A stretch of DNA of 7,920 bases from Thermoplasmata archaeon (GTDB taxonomy: Archaea; Thermoplasmatota; Thermoplasmata; Thermoplasmatales; Thermoplasmataceae), in the NCBI GenBank assembly GCA_021850745.1, contig JAJZKX010000067.1:1-7920 (forward strand). The letters run 5' to 3'. How positions within the stretch are numbered: position 1 is the stretch's first letter; each line of letters starts with the position of its first letter. The notes under the pieces are model-generated. The model was not told where the DNA came from. It saw only the letters and a list, made by a program, of their open reading frames with translations, and searched no databases. Both the position numbers and the translations under genes were made by a program. Shown here piece by piece: positions 1 through 6,149 of the stretch.

Positions 1-1
1 A

Positions 2-94
2 GTTCTGGAAAAATTCAAAGGCCAGTTTGAGACCATCGAGAGCGGAATTAAGAAGAGGAAGGAGACAAAAGTTTCTACCAGGGAAATGGATTAA
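2..94 (+). CDS. C-terminal fragment of an unrecognised protein (cut by window edge)
   Basis: An open frame runs from base 2 to a TAA at 92-94, giving 30 residues rich in Lys, Glu and Arg, with a basic stretch KKRKETK near the end. The start lies outside the window. The fragment has no hydrophobic segment, so the protein's tail is soluble. It is followed by a T-rich stretch and by a new promoter-like element, so it is probably the last gene of a separate transcript. I do not recognise the family. The frame is judged coding because it is open to the window edge and ends just before an AT-rich spacer. Confidence 0.5.
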   Translation, partial: VLEKFKGQFETIESGIKKRKETKVSTREMD

Positions 95-111
95 TCTCCA
101 GCAATACCCCC

Positions 112-126
112 ATTTTATACATTTTT
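112..126 (+). terminator. T-rich probable transcription terminator
   Basis: Two T-runs (TTTT and TTTTT) lie 18-32 bases after the stop codon of the leftmost gene fragment. Archaeal RNA polymerase often terminates at oligo-T tracts without a hairpin. No strong stem is visible here, so this is a weak call. Confidence 0.3.
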
Positions 127-235
127 AGGTATCACATAATATCAGCATGAAGTTAATGGGCGTCCAGAATCTGGAGAAGCCTTGAGGCAGGTTTTATACA
201 CCCCTACGGCTGAGGCAATTTGTGCTCAATTAAGA

Positions 236-244
236 TTATATAAA
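236..244 (+). promoter_or_regulatory. TATA box for the SLC13-type permease gene
   Basis: The element TTATATAAA lies about 50 bases before the ATG at 293. With the usual archaeal spacing of about 25 bases from TATA centre to start site, transcription would begin near 265, leaving a leader of about 27 bases. A second, less canonical element (TTTTATA, 192-198) lies further upstream. No strong ribosome binding site is seen before the ATG; AGGGA at 282-286 is only a partial match. Confidence 0.45.
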
Positions 245-292
245 CTTCCAATAGTCTTAATAGTTTACGTGGGTTTTACTTAGGGATTTCCG

Positions 293-1975
293 ATGCTGTC
301 TTTCAACCTAACAGTGGTACTCACGGTCTTTGTTATCTCAATAGTACTTCTGATATCAAACAGGGTAAGATACGACCTCATAGGTATAGGTTCGGTCTTT
401 GTCCTGATGGCATTTGGAATTACGAAGCTCTCAACCGTAACTGCAGAAATAGGGAGCCTACCGGTTCTTCTTCTGGGCATCGTGATGATTGTGAGCAAAA
501 CAGTCTCAGATTCCGGAATTATCGACAAATTTGCGGAGGTTGTTTCAAAGAAGATAAAGAATGAATATATACTCCTATTTGCCCTGTTTCTCATGGTCGG
601 TTTATTTTCCGGCTTCCTCAGCGACGTGGCCCTAACATTGATGATGGTACCCCTCAGTTATTACCTTTCGGATAAGCTTAAGAAATCACCTTCTAAGTAT
701 CTCATGCCGTTTGCTTATATCGCAGTTCTTGGCGGCAGGTACACGGTTGCAAGTACATCATCAAATGTTGTGCTTTATGATCTGTGGTATTCCAAAACCG
801 GCCAGTTTCTGAGTTTTTTCCAGTTTTCTAATCCGGGTATTTTCATAGTCCTAGCAGGGATTCCCGTTGCAATACTCATATCATTTCTTCTCCCAAACAG
901 AACGAAGAAAATTACAAGCATAGATGAATTCAAGACGGGCGAATATCTTACTGAAGTTCAGGTTCAGAAAGAAAGCGAGGTAATAGGCAAATCCATAGAT
1001 GACTTCGAGAAGACATATGGCATCAGGGTTGTGGCAATATATCCAGGAAGAATAAGCTGGCGGCAACGGACAATATTCGGTGGAGATGTGCTTCTGGTAA
1101 GGCTTAAACCAGAATCCCTGACAACATTATCGGGCATCAAAGGTCTCAAGATGACAATCCCAAATACAGCCTCTGAAAATCTCTCAATAAGGGAGGTTTT
1201 TGTCATGCCGGAATCGCGCCTGGTTGGCCAGCAACTGAGTCAGATCAGGGAAGCGGGAAGATATAACATATCGGTTGTGGGTATCTCGGCCTATGGGAAA
1301 AAGATATTTGGAAGGTTCAGGACCATAAGCGTGGAGGTAGGCGATGTTTTGATGCTTTCCGGTTCTGATGAGGATATTGCGTCATTCATAACGGACAATT
1401 CACTGGGCCCTCTTTCCGAGAGAGAAATGCGTGTATTCAATCCCAGCAGAGGCATCATCGCAATAGGCTCCCTTGGGTTTGCTGTTGTTCTGGCATCGTT
1501 CGGAGTTAACCTGATCATAGCATTCGGCTCCGCTCTCCTCATAATGCTGATTACCAGAACATTGAACTTCAAGTCCATGTACAAAAGCGTGCAGTGGCCC
1601 ATACTCATATTTGTCGGTACTTACCTGATTCTTGGGGCTGCAATAATATCTACAGGGCTGTCAGTTTATATTGCTGGCATTATTCTTGGATCTCCTCTCA
1701 TACTTTTTGTCGTCACAGTGATTCTTGCCAATACAATAGGAAATGTTGGTTCAGCCGTCATAATGGGCCCTGTGGCAATGGGTTTCCCGGATCCGCTTAA
1801 GGCAATTGTTGTTGTGGCAATGGCAGCGTCCTGCACATTTATCACCCCGTTCGGGAACCAGTCCAACCTGATTGTTCAGGCGGCGGGTTCCTATACAGCA
1901 AAAGACTATGCGCTGTATGGCTCTATGATTACGGCTATAGCATTGGTCATCACTCTATTATATGCATATCTGTAG
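293..1975 (+). CDS. SLC13-family (DASS-type) ion permease with two internal TrkA-C domains
   Basis: A 560-residue integral membrane transporter. Residues 1-200 and about 387-560 are two hydrophobic halves of several helices each; the hydrophilic middle (about 217-365) reads as two tandem RCK_C/TrkA-C regulatory domains. The first half has the re-entrant-loop motif GGRYTVASTSSN (147-158), matching the family's GG-x-x-T-x-x-G-T-S-x-N. The second half has ANTIGNVGSAVIMGPVA and FITPFGNQSN (516-525), followed by AAGSYTAKDY, all typical of the C-terminal half. Family members move divalent anions (sulfate, dicarboxylates, phosphate) with Na+ or H+; RCK_C domains usually bind ligands that gate transport. 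The substrate cannot be read from sequence. An in-frame TAG lies 12 bases before the ATG, so this is the first possible start. It appears monocistronic, with about 196 bases to the next gene. A NhaD/ArsB-type relative is the main alternative. Confidence 0.85.
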   Translation: MLSFNLTVVLTVFVISIVLLISNRVRYDLIGIGSVFVLMAFGITKLSTVTAEIGSLPVLLLGIVMIVSKTVSDSGIIDKFAEVVSKKIKNEYILLFALFLMVGLFSGFLSDVALTLMMVPLSYYLSDKLKKSPSKYLMPFAYIAVLGGRYTVASTSSNVVLYDLWYSKTGQFLSFFQFSNPGIFIVLAGIPVAILISFLLPNRTKKITSIDEFKTGEYLTEVQVQKESEVIGKSIDDFEKTYGIRVVAIYPGRISWRQRTIFGGDVLLVRLKPESLTTLSGIKGLKMTIPNTASENLSIREVFVMPESRLVGQQLSQIREAGRYNISVVGISAYGKKIFGRFRTISVEVGDVLMLSGSDEDIASFITDNSLGPLSEREMRVFNPSRGIIAIGSLGFAVVLASFGVNLIIAFGSALLIMLITRTLNFKSMYKSVQWPILIFVGTYLILGAAIISTGLSVYIAGIILGSPLILFVVTVILANTIGNVGSAVIMGPVAMGFPDPLKAIVVVAMAASCTFITPFGNQSNLIVQAAGSYTAKDYALYGSMITAIALVITLLYAYL

Positions 1976-1985
1976 TCCGCCACAG

Positions 1986-1995
1986 TTCTGCAGAA
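1986..1995. repeat. 10-bp perfect palindrome after the permease gene
   Basis: TTCTGCAGAA reads the same on both strands and lies 10 bases after the permease stop codon. It is followed by a near-direct repeat of AAGGTT (1994-1999 and 2001-2006). It could be part of a 3' end structure, but there is no T-run after it, so a terminator role is weak. Confidence 0.3.
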
Positions 1996-2064
1996 GGTTA
2001 AAGGTTCCACGCGGTACTAAATGCAATACTGATTTCAGAGCCATGTGACCAGGTATATAAGAAC

Positions 2065-2078
2065 ATTCGTGCACGAAT
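2065..2078. repeat. 14-bp perfect palindrome upstream of the oxidase operon, candidate operator
   Basis: ATTCGTGCACGAAT is a perfect 14-base palindrome about 70 bases upstream of the oxidase-operon TATA box. It has no role as a terminator: no T-run follows, and it sits 90 bases after the preceding stop. A dimeric helix-turn-helix regulator is the natural reader of such a site. The regulator is not in this window. Confidence 0.5.
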
Positions 2079-2089
2079 ATAATCATATA

Positions 2090-2105
2090 AATTGATTTAT
2101 CAATT
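2090..2105. repeat. AT-rich inverted repeat upstream of the oxidase operon
   Basis: AATTGAT and ATCAATT form 7-base arms around a TT spacer. This begins 11 bases after the 14-bp palindrome, so its centre lies about 26 bases from the first palindrome's centre. AT-rich inverted repeats arise easily by chance in such a spacer, so the regulatory reading is tentative. Confidence 0.4.
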
Positions 2106-2125
2106 ATTATAAAACTATCTGCAAC

Positions 2126-2145
2126 AAAGGTGTTGAAAAACCTTT
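2126..2145. repeat. Inverted repeat overlapping the oxidase promoter
   Basis: AAAGGT (2126-2131) and ACCTTT (2140-2145) form 6-base arms around 8 bases. The right arm overlaps the BRE/TATA junction of the oxidase-operon promoter, so a protein bound here would compete with TBP/TFB. That is an inference from position only. Confidence 0.35.
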
Positions 2146-2150
2146 AAATA
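2135..2150 (+). promoter_or_regulatory. BRE/TATA promoter of the oxidase operon (leaderless)
   Basis: The TATA box TTTAAATA (2143-2150) is preceded by the purine-rich BRE-like stretch GAAAAACC (2135-2142). The TATA centre lies about 26 bases before the ATG at 2172, which puts the expected transcription start at or within a base or two of the start codon. The 83-aa gene should therefore be translated from a leaderless message, in keeping with the lack of a ribosome binding site before it, while the downstream genes each have one. Confidence 0.7.
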
Positions 2151-2171
2151 AATTGGTAAAATAGAGCTCAC

Positions 2172-2423
2172 ATGGATGAAAAAGGTCGGCTCATAGTGAC
2201 CTTTTTGGTAATAGGTATAATAGTGGGCTTTGCTGCGTATTATCTGCTCAGTTATCTCCTTTCAACTTATCTGTATACAGGATACCCAGCAATCGGTGCT
2301 GTTTCAGAAATATCATATATCTTAGGGGTGGGAATCGCATCGGCCGCATTCTCCATTATTCTTTTGATGTATCCCGTGTATAAATATGGGGACAGGAGCT
2401 CCGATGGAGATGATTTTAGATGA
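2172..2423 (+). CDS. Small two-helix membrane protein, candidate accessory subunit of the heme-copper oxidase
   Basis: An 83-residue protein with two predicted membrane helices (about residues 7-31 and 46-70), a short charged N-terminus and a charged tail ending DRSSDGDDFR. It opens the oxidase operon and overlaps the subunit II gene by 4 bases (ATGA at 2420-2423), so translation is probably coupled. I know no family for the sequence. In B-type (ba3) oxidases, small membrane proteins are encoded beside the core subunits and one serves as subunit IIa; position and topology suggest an equivalent role or an assembly role here. That is inference, as no catalytic or ligand residues are seen. The downstream subunit II has only one anchor helix, so this protein could supply extra helices to the complex. 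The ATG fits the promoter spacing of a leaderless message. Confidence 0.8.
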   Translation: MDEKGRLIVTFLVIGIIVGFAAYYLLSYLLSTYLYTGYPAIGAVSEISYILGVGIASAAFSIILLMYPVYKYGDRSSDGDDFR

Positions 2424-2866
2424 ACAGAAGACAGGTTGAATACCTTTTTACGGCGGTGGTGTTAATCGTGCTTATTGCGTCAGCGCTGGTGAATCTTGGT
2501 TATGTGCTTGGGCATACACAGAACATACCGCAACCAGCCGACAATAAGACTGTGCCTGCAAATTCCACAGTGATACAGGTGCTGGGCTACCAGTGGGCAT
2601 GGCAGTTTACGTACTCAAACAATACCACAAGCACCGACACCCTTTATGTTACTGTAGGTCACGAATACACGCTTCAGGTAAGGTCAAAAGATGTAATTCA
2701 CGATCTTCTTATCCCGTCTCTTGGAGTTCAGGTGTATGCAGTTCCAGATCATCCTAATCAGGTAAGCTTCGAGCCAGAAAAAACAGGAAAATACATATTT
2801 GAATGTGTTGAGTACTGTGGTGAGGATCATTACCTGATGAGAGGCTATATGGTGGTGAGTCCATAA
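2420..2866 (+). CDS. coxB: Heme-copper oxidase subunit II (CuA domain, B-type)
   Basis: A 148-residue protein that takes electrons from a copper carrier through the binuclear CuA centre and passes them to subunit I. One N-terminal anchor helix (about 8-31) is followed by an outward-facing cupredoxin domain. The aromatic patch GYQWAWQF (56-63) matches the family's electron-entry region. All CuA ligands are present: H94, C129, E131 (by backbone), C133, H137 and M140, in the pattern C-x-E-x-C-G-x-x-H-x-x-M. It is shorter than A-type subunit II (usually over 200 residues with two helices) and resembles the single-helix subunit II of ba3 oxidases. A good ribosome binding site, GGAGATGAT (2406-2414), precedes the ATG, which overlaps the upstream stop. 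Its stop overlaps the subunit I start by one base (TAATG). No haem-binding CxxCH is present. Confidence 0.93.
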   Translation: MNRRQVEYLFTAVVLIVLIASALVNLGYVLGHTQNIPQPADNKTVPANSTVIQVLGYQWAWQFTYSNNTTSTDTLYVTVGHEYTLQVRSKDVIHDLLIPSLGVQVYAVPDHPNQVSFEPEKTGKYIFECVEYCGEDHYLMRGYMVVSP

Positions 2867-4563
2867 TGTCAACAGAGACTCTTCTCATCGTGGCCGGCAT
2901 TCTCGTTTCGCTGGTATTCATAGCATCATTCTATGTTTACTATCTCTATTCCACCAGGGCAGAAGTACTCTCTCACGTTGCAGAGGACGAAGGATATTCT
3001 GACAGGGATGCATATGTGAGAGACTCGCTTTATGGGAAGCCACGTCCTCTGTCATGGTCCATTCTATTTTATGATGATGCTAAATCCATAGGTCTCAGAT
3101 ACATATTCACTGGACTGCTTTTCATGTTTGTTGGGGGTGCCTTTGGCGTCCTAATGAGGGTTAGCCTGACAGATCCAAACCCCACTATACTGACCCCTAC
3201 AATATATAATATTCTGCTCACACAGCATGCTACCCTTATGATCTACATGTTTGCCATTGGGATGGCCATGGGATTTGCATACTACATCCTGCCGTCCAGG
3301 TTAAGGCTGAAGAGAGACAACATGGGACACCTATCATCCGTAGCGTACTGGATGTGGGTTCTCGGAGGCTCACTTTTCGTTTTGTCCAAATCAAGCATGA
3401 GATGGTATATGTACCCGCCGTTATCATTGCAACTTACGCCACTGGGAGCAGGATCTTATAACTGGCTTGCGGTCATGGCAATGGAACTTGTGTTCATGGG
3501 TATGGTGATGGCAAGCGTCATAGTGCTGAAAATCATATTCATTGACCGGGCCGATGACATTCCGCTTTCAAGGATGCCTGTTTATGCGTGGGCAGTTGTG
3601 TTCACGCTCATAATGCTTGTCTCCTCTGCTCCCCCTCTGATGGTTGGACTGGGGATGCTGTTCTACGACTTCTTCAATCCAATATTCTTCGTAACAGCAA
3701 CAAGCACTCCACTGTCATTTGCTGTTTTATTCTGGTTCTGGGGTCATCCCATCGTTTATATAGCTGTAATTCCGTTCTTCGGATTGATGTACGATATCAT
3801 CACCAGATTCACAGAAACCAAGGTTTACAGCTATTTCTCAGCAATTTTCTCTCTTGGTCTTCTTCTTATTCTAAGTGAACTGGTGTGGGGTCACCATCTC
3901 CTTAACTCTGGGCTAGGCGTTGACTGGGTCATATTCTTTACCACCATGTCATTTATCGTGGTGATACCGTCCGCCTTGACAATATTCAATATGATCGCAA
4001 CCATGTGGACGGCAAAGAAAATAAGGCTCACAACCCCCATGCTCTTCGTGATAAATGCAATATTCGATTTCATAATCGGAGGAGTTATGGGCGTCATGTT
4101 GGCTGATGATCCCATCAACCAGGCAGTGCATGGAACATACTTTGTTACAGGGCATTTTCACTTCATATTTGTAGGATTGACACTTGGCGTTTCCATGGCC
4201 ACATTCTATCTTCTGTTCCCAACATTCAGCAACGGAAGAGTATATGATGAAAGGCTTGCCAGGTGGCATTTCTACATCACTGCTGTGGGGTCATTTCTGA
4301 TGTCATTTTCATGGGCAGTAGGTGGTTTTCTTGGCATGCCAAGAGCGGTTGCCGGTTACTTCGCCATATTCCAGCCATACCAGGATAGTGCAATACTTGG
4401 GGGAGTCATTATCGGAATAGGTCAGCTCGTATTTCTGTACAATATTGCTGTCAGCTGGTCCAAGCAGCCAGTAACTGATCCCTATAATATTCTGGAATAC
4501 AGGACGGAGACTAATCAGGCAATGACATCCGAGTCAAATCAAATAGTGGGAGGAGGAAAGTAA
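2866..4563 (+). CDS. coxA: Heme-copper oxidase subunit I (B-type, ba3-like), catalytic subunit
   Basis: A 565-residue multi-helix protein that reduces O2 to water and pumps protons. All metal ligands are visible: H121 and H432 for the low-spin haem, H430 for the high-spin haem, and H294, H343 and H344 for CuB. Y298 is placed to form the His-Tyr crosslink (GHPIVY, 294 to 298). The usual Glu two residues after H294 in A-type enzymes is Ile here, as in Thermus ba3, marking this as B-type. The extra N-terminal helix (about 5-28) and the following charged loop (31-60) precede the first core helix. GGTGGTGA (2851-2858) is the ribosome binding site. Subunit III and IV genes are not in the window. 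The C-terminal codons contain the ribosome binding site of the next gene, which begins one base after the TAA. Confidence 0.95.
   Translation: MSTETLLIVAGILVSLVFIASFYVYYLYSTRAEVLSHVAEDEGYSDRDAYVRDSLYGKPRPLSWSILFYDDAKSIGLRYIFTGLLFMFVGGAFGVLMRVSLTDPNPTILTPTIYNILLTQHATLMIYMFAIGMAMGFAYYILPSRLRLKRDNMGHLSSVAYWMWVLGGSLFVLSKSSMRWYMYPPLSLQLTPLGAGSYNWLAVMAMELVFMGMVMASVIVLKIIFIDRADDIPLSRMPVYAWAVVFTLIMLVSSAPPLMVGLGMLFYDFFNPIFFVTATSTPLSFAVLFWFWGHPIVYIAVIPFFGLMYDIITRFTETKVYSYFSAIFSLGLLLILSELVWGHHLLNSGLGVDWVIFFTTMSFIVVIPSALTIFNMIATMWTAKKIRLTTPMLFVINAIFDFIIGGVMGVMLADDPINQAVHGTYFVTGHFHFIFVGLTLGVSMATFYLLFPTFSNGRVYDERLARWHFYITAVGSFLMSFSWAVGGFLGMPRAVAGYFAIFQPYQDSAILGGVIIGIGQLVFLYNIAVSWSKQPVTDPYNILEYRTETNQAMTSESNQIVGGGK
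4551..4556 (+). promoter_or_regulatory. Ribosome binding site selecting the TTG start of the blue copper gene
   Basis: AGGAGG, within the run GGGAGGAGG in the last codons of subunit I, lies 8 bases before the TTG at 4565. No ATG or GTG in that frame lies near it. This strong site justifies the TTG start, one base after the subunit I stop. Confidence 0.75.
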
Positions 4564-4564
4564 G

Positions 4565-5122
4565 TTGACTGCGAGAAACGGAGGCATTGCATTTACAATA
4601 ATAGTTGTGCTGGTTGTTTCCATGGCTTTTGGATACATATTGACGTCTGGATCGTCATCCAATCTTATTCCCCCAACAAATGCTGTTACAAAACATGTAG
4701 GGAATATAACCATGTGGGCTGATGCAGGGGGCTGGGAACTGAAGCAGGGACCTGCCGCAACACACTATGATCCATCTGCAACCAATTTGATAAACCAGAT
4801 ATTCTATTTCAACGAAAGCACTCTGGTTTACATTAATCTCACAGAGGCAGACGGAGCACCGCATACGTTCACAATAGCATACGACGGGGCCAATACATCA
4901 TCGTTGTATTCCAGCATAACCACAGGTATATATCAGAACCCAACAAAGTACGAGAGTTCAAATTCTTACACCATTGTAACAATCTCTGAGCTTACGCAGA
5001 ATGTCGGGCATTTCGTTTCTAAAACATATCCCTTTGAGAAGCCAGGAATATATACATACTGGTGCACTGTGCATCCGACTTCAATGTATGGATTGATAAT
5101 TATAAATGGTGCATCATCATAA
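4565..5122 (+). CDS. Membrane-anchored blue copper (type 1 cupredoxin) protein, probable electron donor to the oxidase
   Basis: A 185-residue protein with an uncleaved-looking N-terminal helix (about 8-27) and an outward-facing cupredoxin domain. The type 1 copper ligands are all visible: H100 (GAPHTFTI), C167, H170 and M174 (WCTVHPTSM). The Cys-to-His spacing is x2, as in plastocyanin and amicyanin, and His-to-Met is x3, as in azurin. It carries only one Cys, so it is not a CuA protein. Its place directly after subunit I implies that it feeds electrons to CuA, as sulfocyanin and halocyanin do in other archaea; which of those it is closest to cannot be settled by eye. The domain has a long Ser/Thr/Asn-rich insert (about 107-140) between the ligand regions, suitable for an acidic, possibly glycosylated, outer surface. 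The TTG start is chosen from the strong upstream AGGAGG. Confidence 0.88.
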   Translation: MTARNGGIAFTIIVVLVVSMAFGYILTSGSSSNLIPPTNAVTKHVGNITMWADAGGWELKQGPAATHYDPSATNLINQIFYFNESTLVYINLTEADGAPHTFTIAYDGANTSSLYSSITTGIYQNPTKYESSNSYTIVTISELTQNVGHFVSKTYPFEKPGIYTYWCTVHPTSMYGLIIINGASS

Positions 5123-5133
5123 TTTTTATTTCT
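5121..5133 (+). terminator. Weak T-rich stretch after the blue copper gene
   Basis: TAATTTTTATTTC follows directly on the stop codon. It may cause partial termination, which would lower ctaB expression relative to the oxidase subunits. No promoter element is evident in the 80 bases before ctaB, so read-through seems needed. Confidence 0.25.
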
Positions 5134-5137
5134 TACG

Positions 5138-5215
5138 ATGAATTTAGAAAACAACTTAATCGAGGAAGGTATTACCGTGAATATAGGATGTGGTGAGGGG
5201 TCTTTTGAACTTTAG
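5138..5215 (+). other. 25-codon reading frame with a methyltransferase motif I look-alike, overlapping the ctaB start
   Basis: An ATG at 5138 opens a 25-residue frame ending TAG at 5213-5215. Its second half reads VNIGCGEGSFEL, very like motif I (V-L-D-I-G-C-G-x-G) of class I SAM-dependent methyltransferases. The frame overlaps the chosen ctaB start (TTG, 5205) by 11 bases. It has no ribosome binding site of its own and is too short to be an enzyme. It may be a gene remnant, a small upstream reading frame that affects ctaB translation, or chance. No methyltransferase continuation is visible after the TAG. Confidence 0.25.
5192..5198 (+). promoter_or_regulatory. Ribosome binding site favouring the TTG start of ctaB
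   Basis: GGTGAGG, a good match to the archaeal anti-Shine-Dalgarno, lies 6 bases before TTG 5205. The alternative in-frame starts, GTG 5190 and GTG 5193, overlap or precede this site and have no suitable site of their own. Confidence 0.55.
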
Positions 5216-6074
5216 GGAGTTCTTTAAAATAACTAAGATGGAGATCACATTTCTTGTTGACCTCGTTGCCGTTGCAGCATTCTTCTCAGACCCGGCATTC
5301 TCATCGCACTATATAATAATAATACCTCTTCTGATAGCCGGCAGCCTTGCCTCAATGTCGGCTGCTGTGTTCAACAATCTTTATGATATGGATATCGACA
5401 GGGAGATGAAGAGAACCAGGTACCGTGAGAACATTGTTAATTCCCGGACATACACATCAATGTTCGTCTATGGTTCAGTTATGCTGATCGTTGCTCTTGC
5501 TGTTGCCACACTGGTTATAAATCCTCTTACGTCTGTTTTCATATTCCTGGGTTTTCTCAGCTATGTCCTGCTGTATACAATTGTATTGAAAAGAAGGACA
5601 ACCTGGAATATTGTGATAGGAGGCATTGCAGGGAGTTTTCCCGCCCTTGCCGGATGGGCTGCTGTATCCAATGACGTTTCAGCAACAGCGCTGTTTATTG
5701 CATTCCTGGTTTTCCTGTGGACGCCCACTCATTTCTGGGCCCTTGCCACCAATAACTCTGAGGACTACAGGCAGGCGGGTATTCCCATGCTGCCTGCTAT
5801 GGTGGGAGTCAAGAAGGGGAGCAGATGGATTTTGATTAATTCAATAATTCTGGTAGCGTATTCTTTGACTCCAGTATGGGTCAGGCAAATTCACGTTGGC
5901 ATACTTTACTTTGTACTTGCCGCAGTAATGGGTGGCATGATTCTATACTATGTGATTCGGCCGATGGTTCATAATTACTCACTTCCGGAGTTCAAGAAAG
6001 CGTTTCATTTCTCAAATTATTATCTTATGCTGCTGCTGGTTGCAATTTGCCTGGTAAGCATAGTTCATCTTTAG
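5205..6074 (+). CDS. ctaB: Protoheme IX farnesyltransferase (heme o synthase)
   Basis: A UbiA-family membrane prenyltransferase that transfers a farnesyl group from farnesyl diphosphate to haem B, giving haem O for the oxidase's high-spin site or as precursor of haem A. The product is 289 residues with about eight or nine helices. The first Asp-rich motif is N-N-L-Y-D-M-D-I-D-R-E-M-K-R-T-R (57-72), close to the CtaB signature with the R-T pair that distinguishes heme o synthase from other UbiA enzymes. The second region has W-T-P-T-H-F-W (172-178) and SEDYRQAGIPMLP (185-197), also CtaB-typical. With the TTG start the protein begins LNFREFFKITK, as CtaB proteins usually do; GTG at 5190 would add five residues. 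It lies 82 bases after the blue copper gene and probably belongs to the oxidase transcript. No ctaA (heme a synthase) is in the window, so the oxidase may use haem O or a derivative. Confidence 0.92.
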   Translation: MNFREFFKITKMEITFLVDLVAVAAFFSDPAFSSHYIIIIPLLIAGSLASMSAAVFNNLYDMDIDREMKRTRYRENIVNSRTYTSMFVYGSVMLIVALAVATLVINPLTSVFIFLGFLSYVLLYTIVLKRRTTWNIVIGGIAGSFPALAGWAAVSNDVSATALFIAFLVFLWTPTHFWALATNNSEDYRQAGIPMLPAMVGVKKGSRWILINSIILVAYSLTPVWVRQIHVGILYFVLAAVMGGMILYYVIRPMVHNYSLPEFKKAFHFSNYYLMLLLVAICLVSIVHL

Positions 6075-6079
6075 GCAGG

Positions 6080-6098
6080 ATGCTGGTGAATCCAGCAT
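6080..6098 (+). terminator. Hairpin after ctaB, probable operon 3' end
   Basis: ATGCTGG (6080-6086) and CCAGCAT (6092-6098) form a perfect 7-bp stem with a 5-base loop, 5 bases after the ctaB stop. Only a short T-rich stretch (GATTTATTCG) follows, so it may be a stabilising 3' structure rather than an intrinsic terminator. Confidence 0.5.
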
Positions 6099-6149
6099 AT
6101 GCAGATTTATTCGTCAAAACGCACCATGGGGCACCATAATCATCGATAC

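Noticed and set aside
180..189. Small palindrome GCCTTGAGGC in the spacer before the permease gene
   Set aside because: Only 4-base arms around a 2-base centre (TG); expected by chance and not placed against a promoter.
1291..1608. 105-residue open frame on the - strand inside the permease gene
   Set aside because: A shadow of the permease codons with no family resemblance or start signals.
1976..2171. Possible tRNA, small RNA or CRISPR-like unit in the AT-rich spacer
   Set aside because: No cloverleaf, no TTCGA-type arm, and no repeated units with regular spacers; the inverted repeats fit operator-like sites better.
3949..4269. 106-residue open frame on the - strand inside subunit I
   Set aside because: It lies wholly within a strongly conserved gene on the other strand, has odd Cys/His-rich composition and no promoter or binding site.
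5190..5204. GTG codons at 5190 and 5193 as the ctaB start
   Set aside because: They lie at or ahead of the GGTGAGG binding site and lack their own. The TTG at 5205 gives a family-typical N-terminus. They are not fully excluded.
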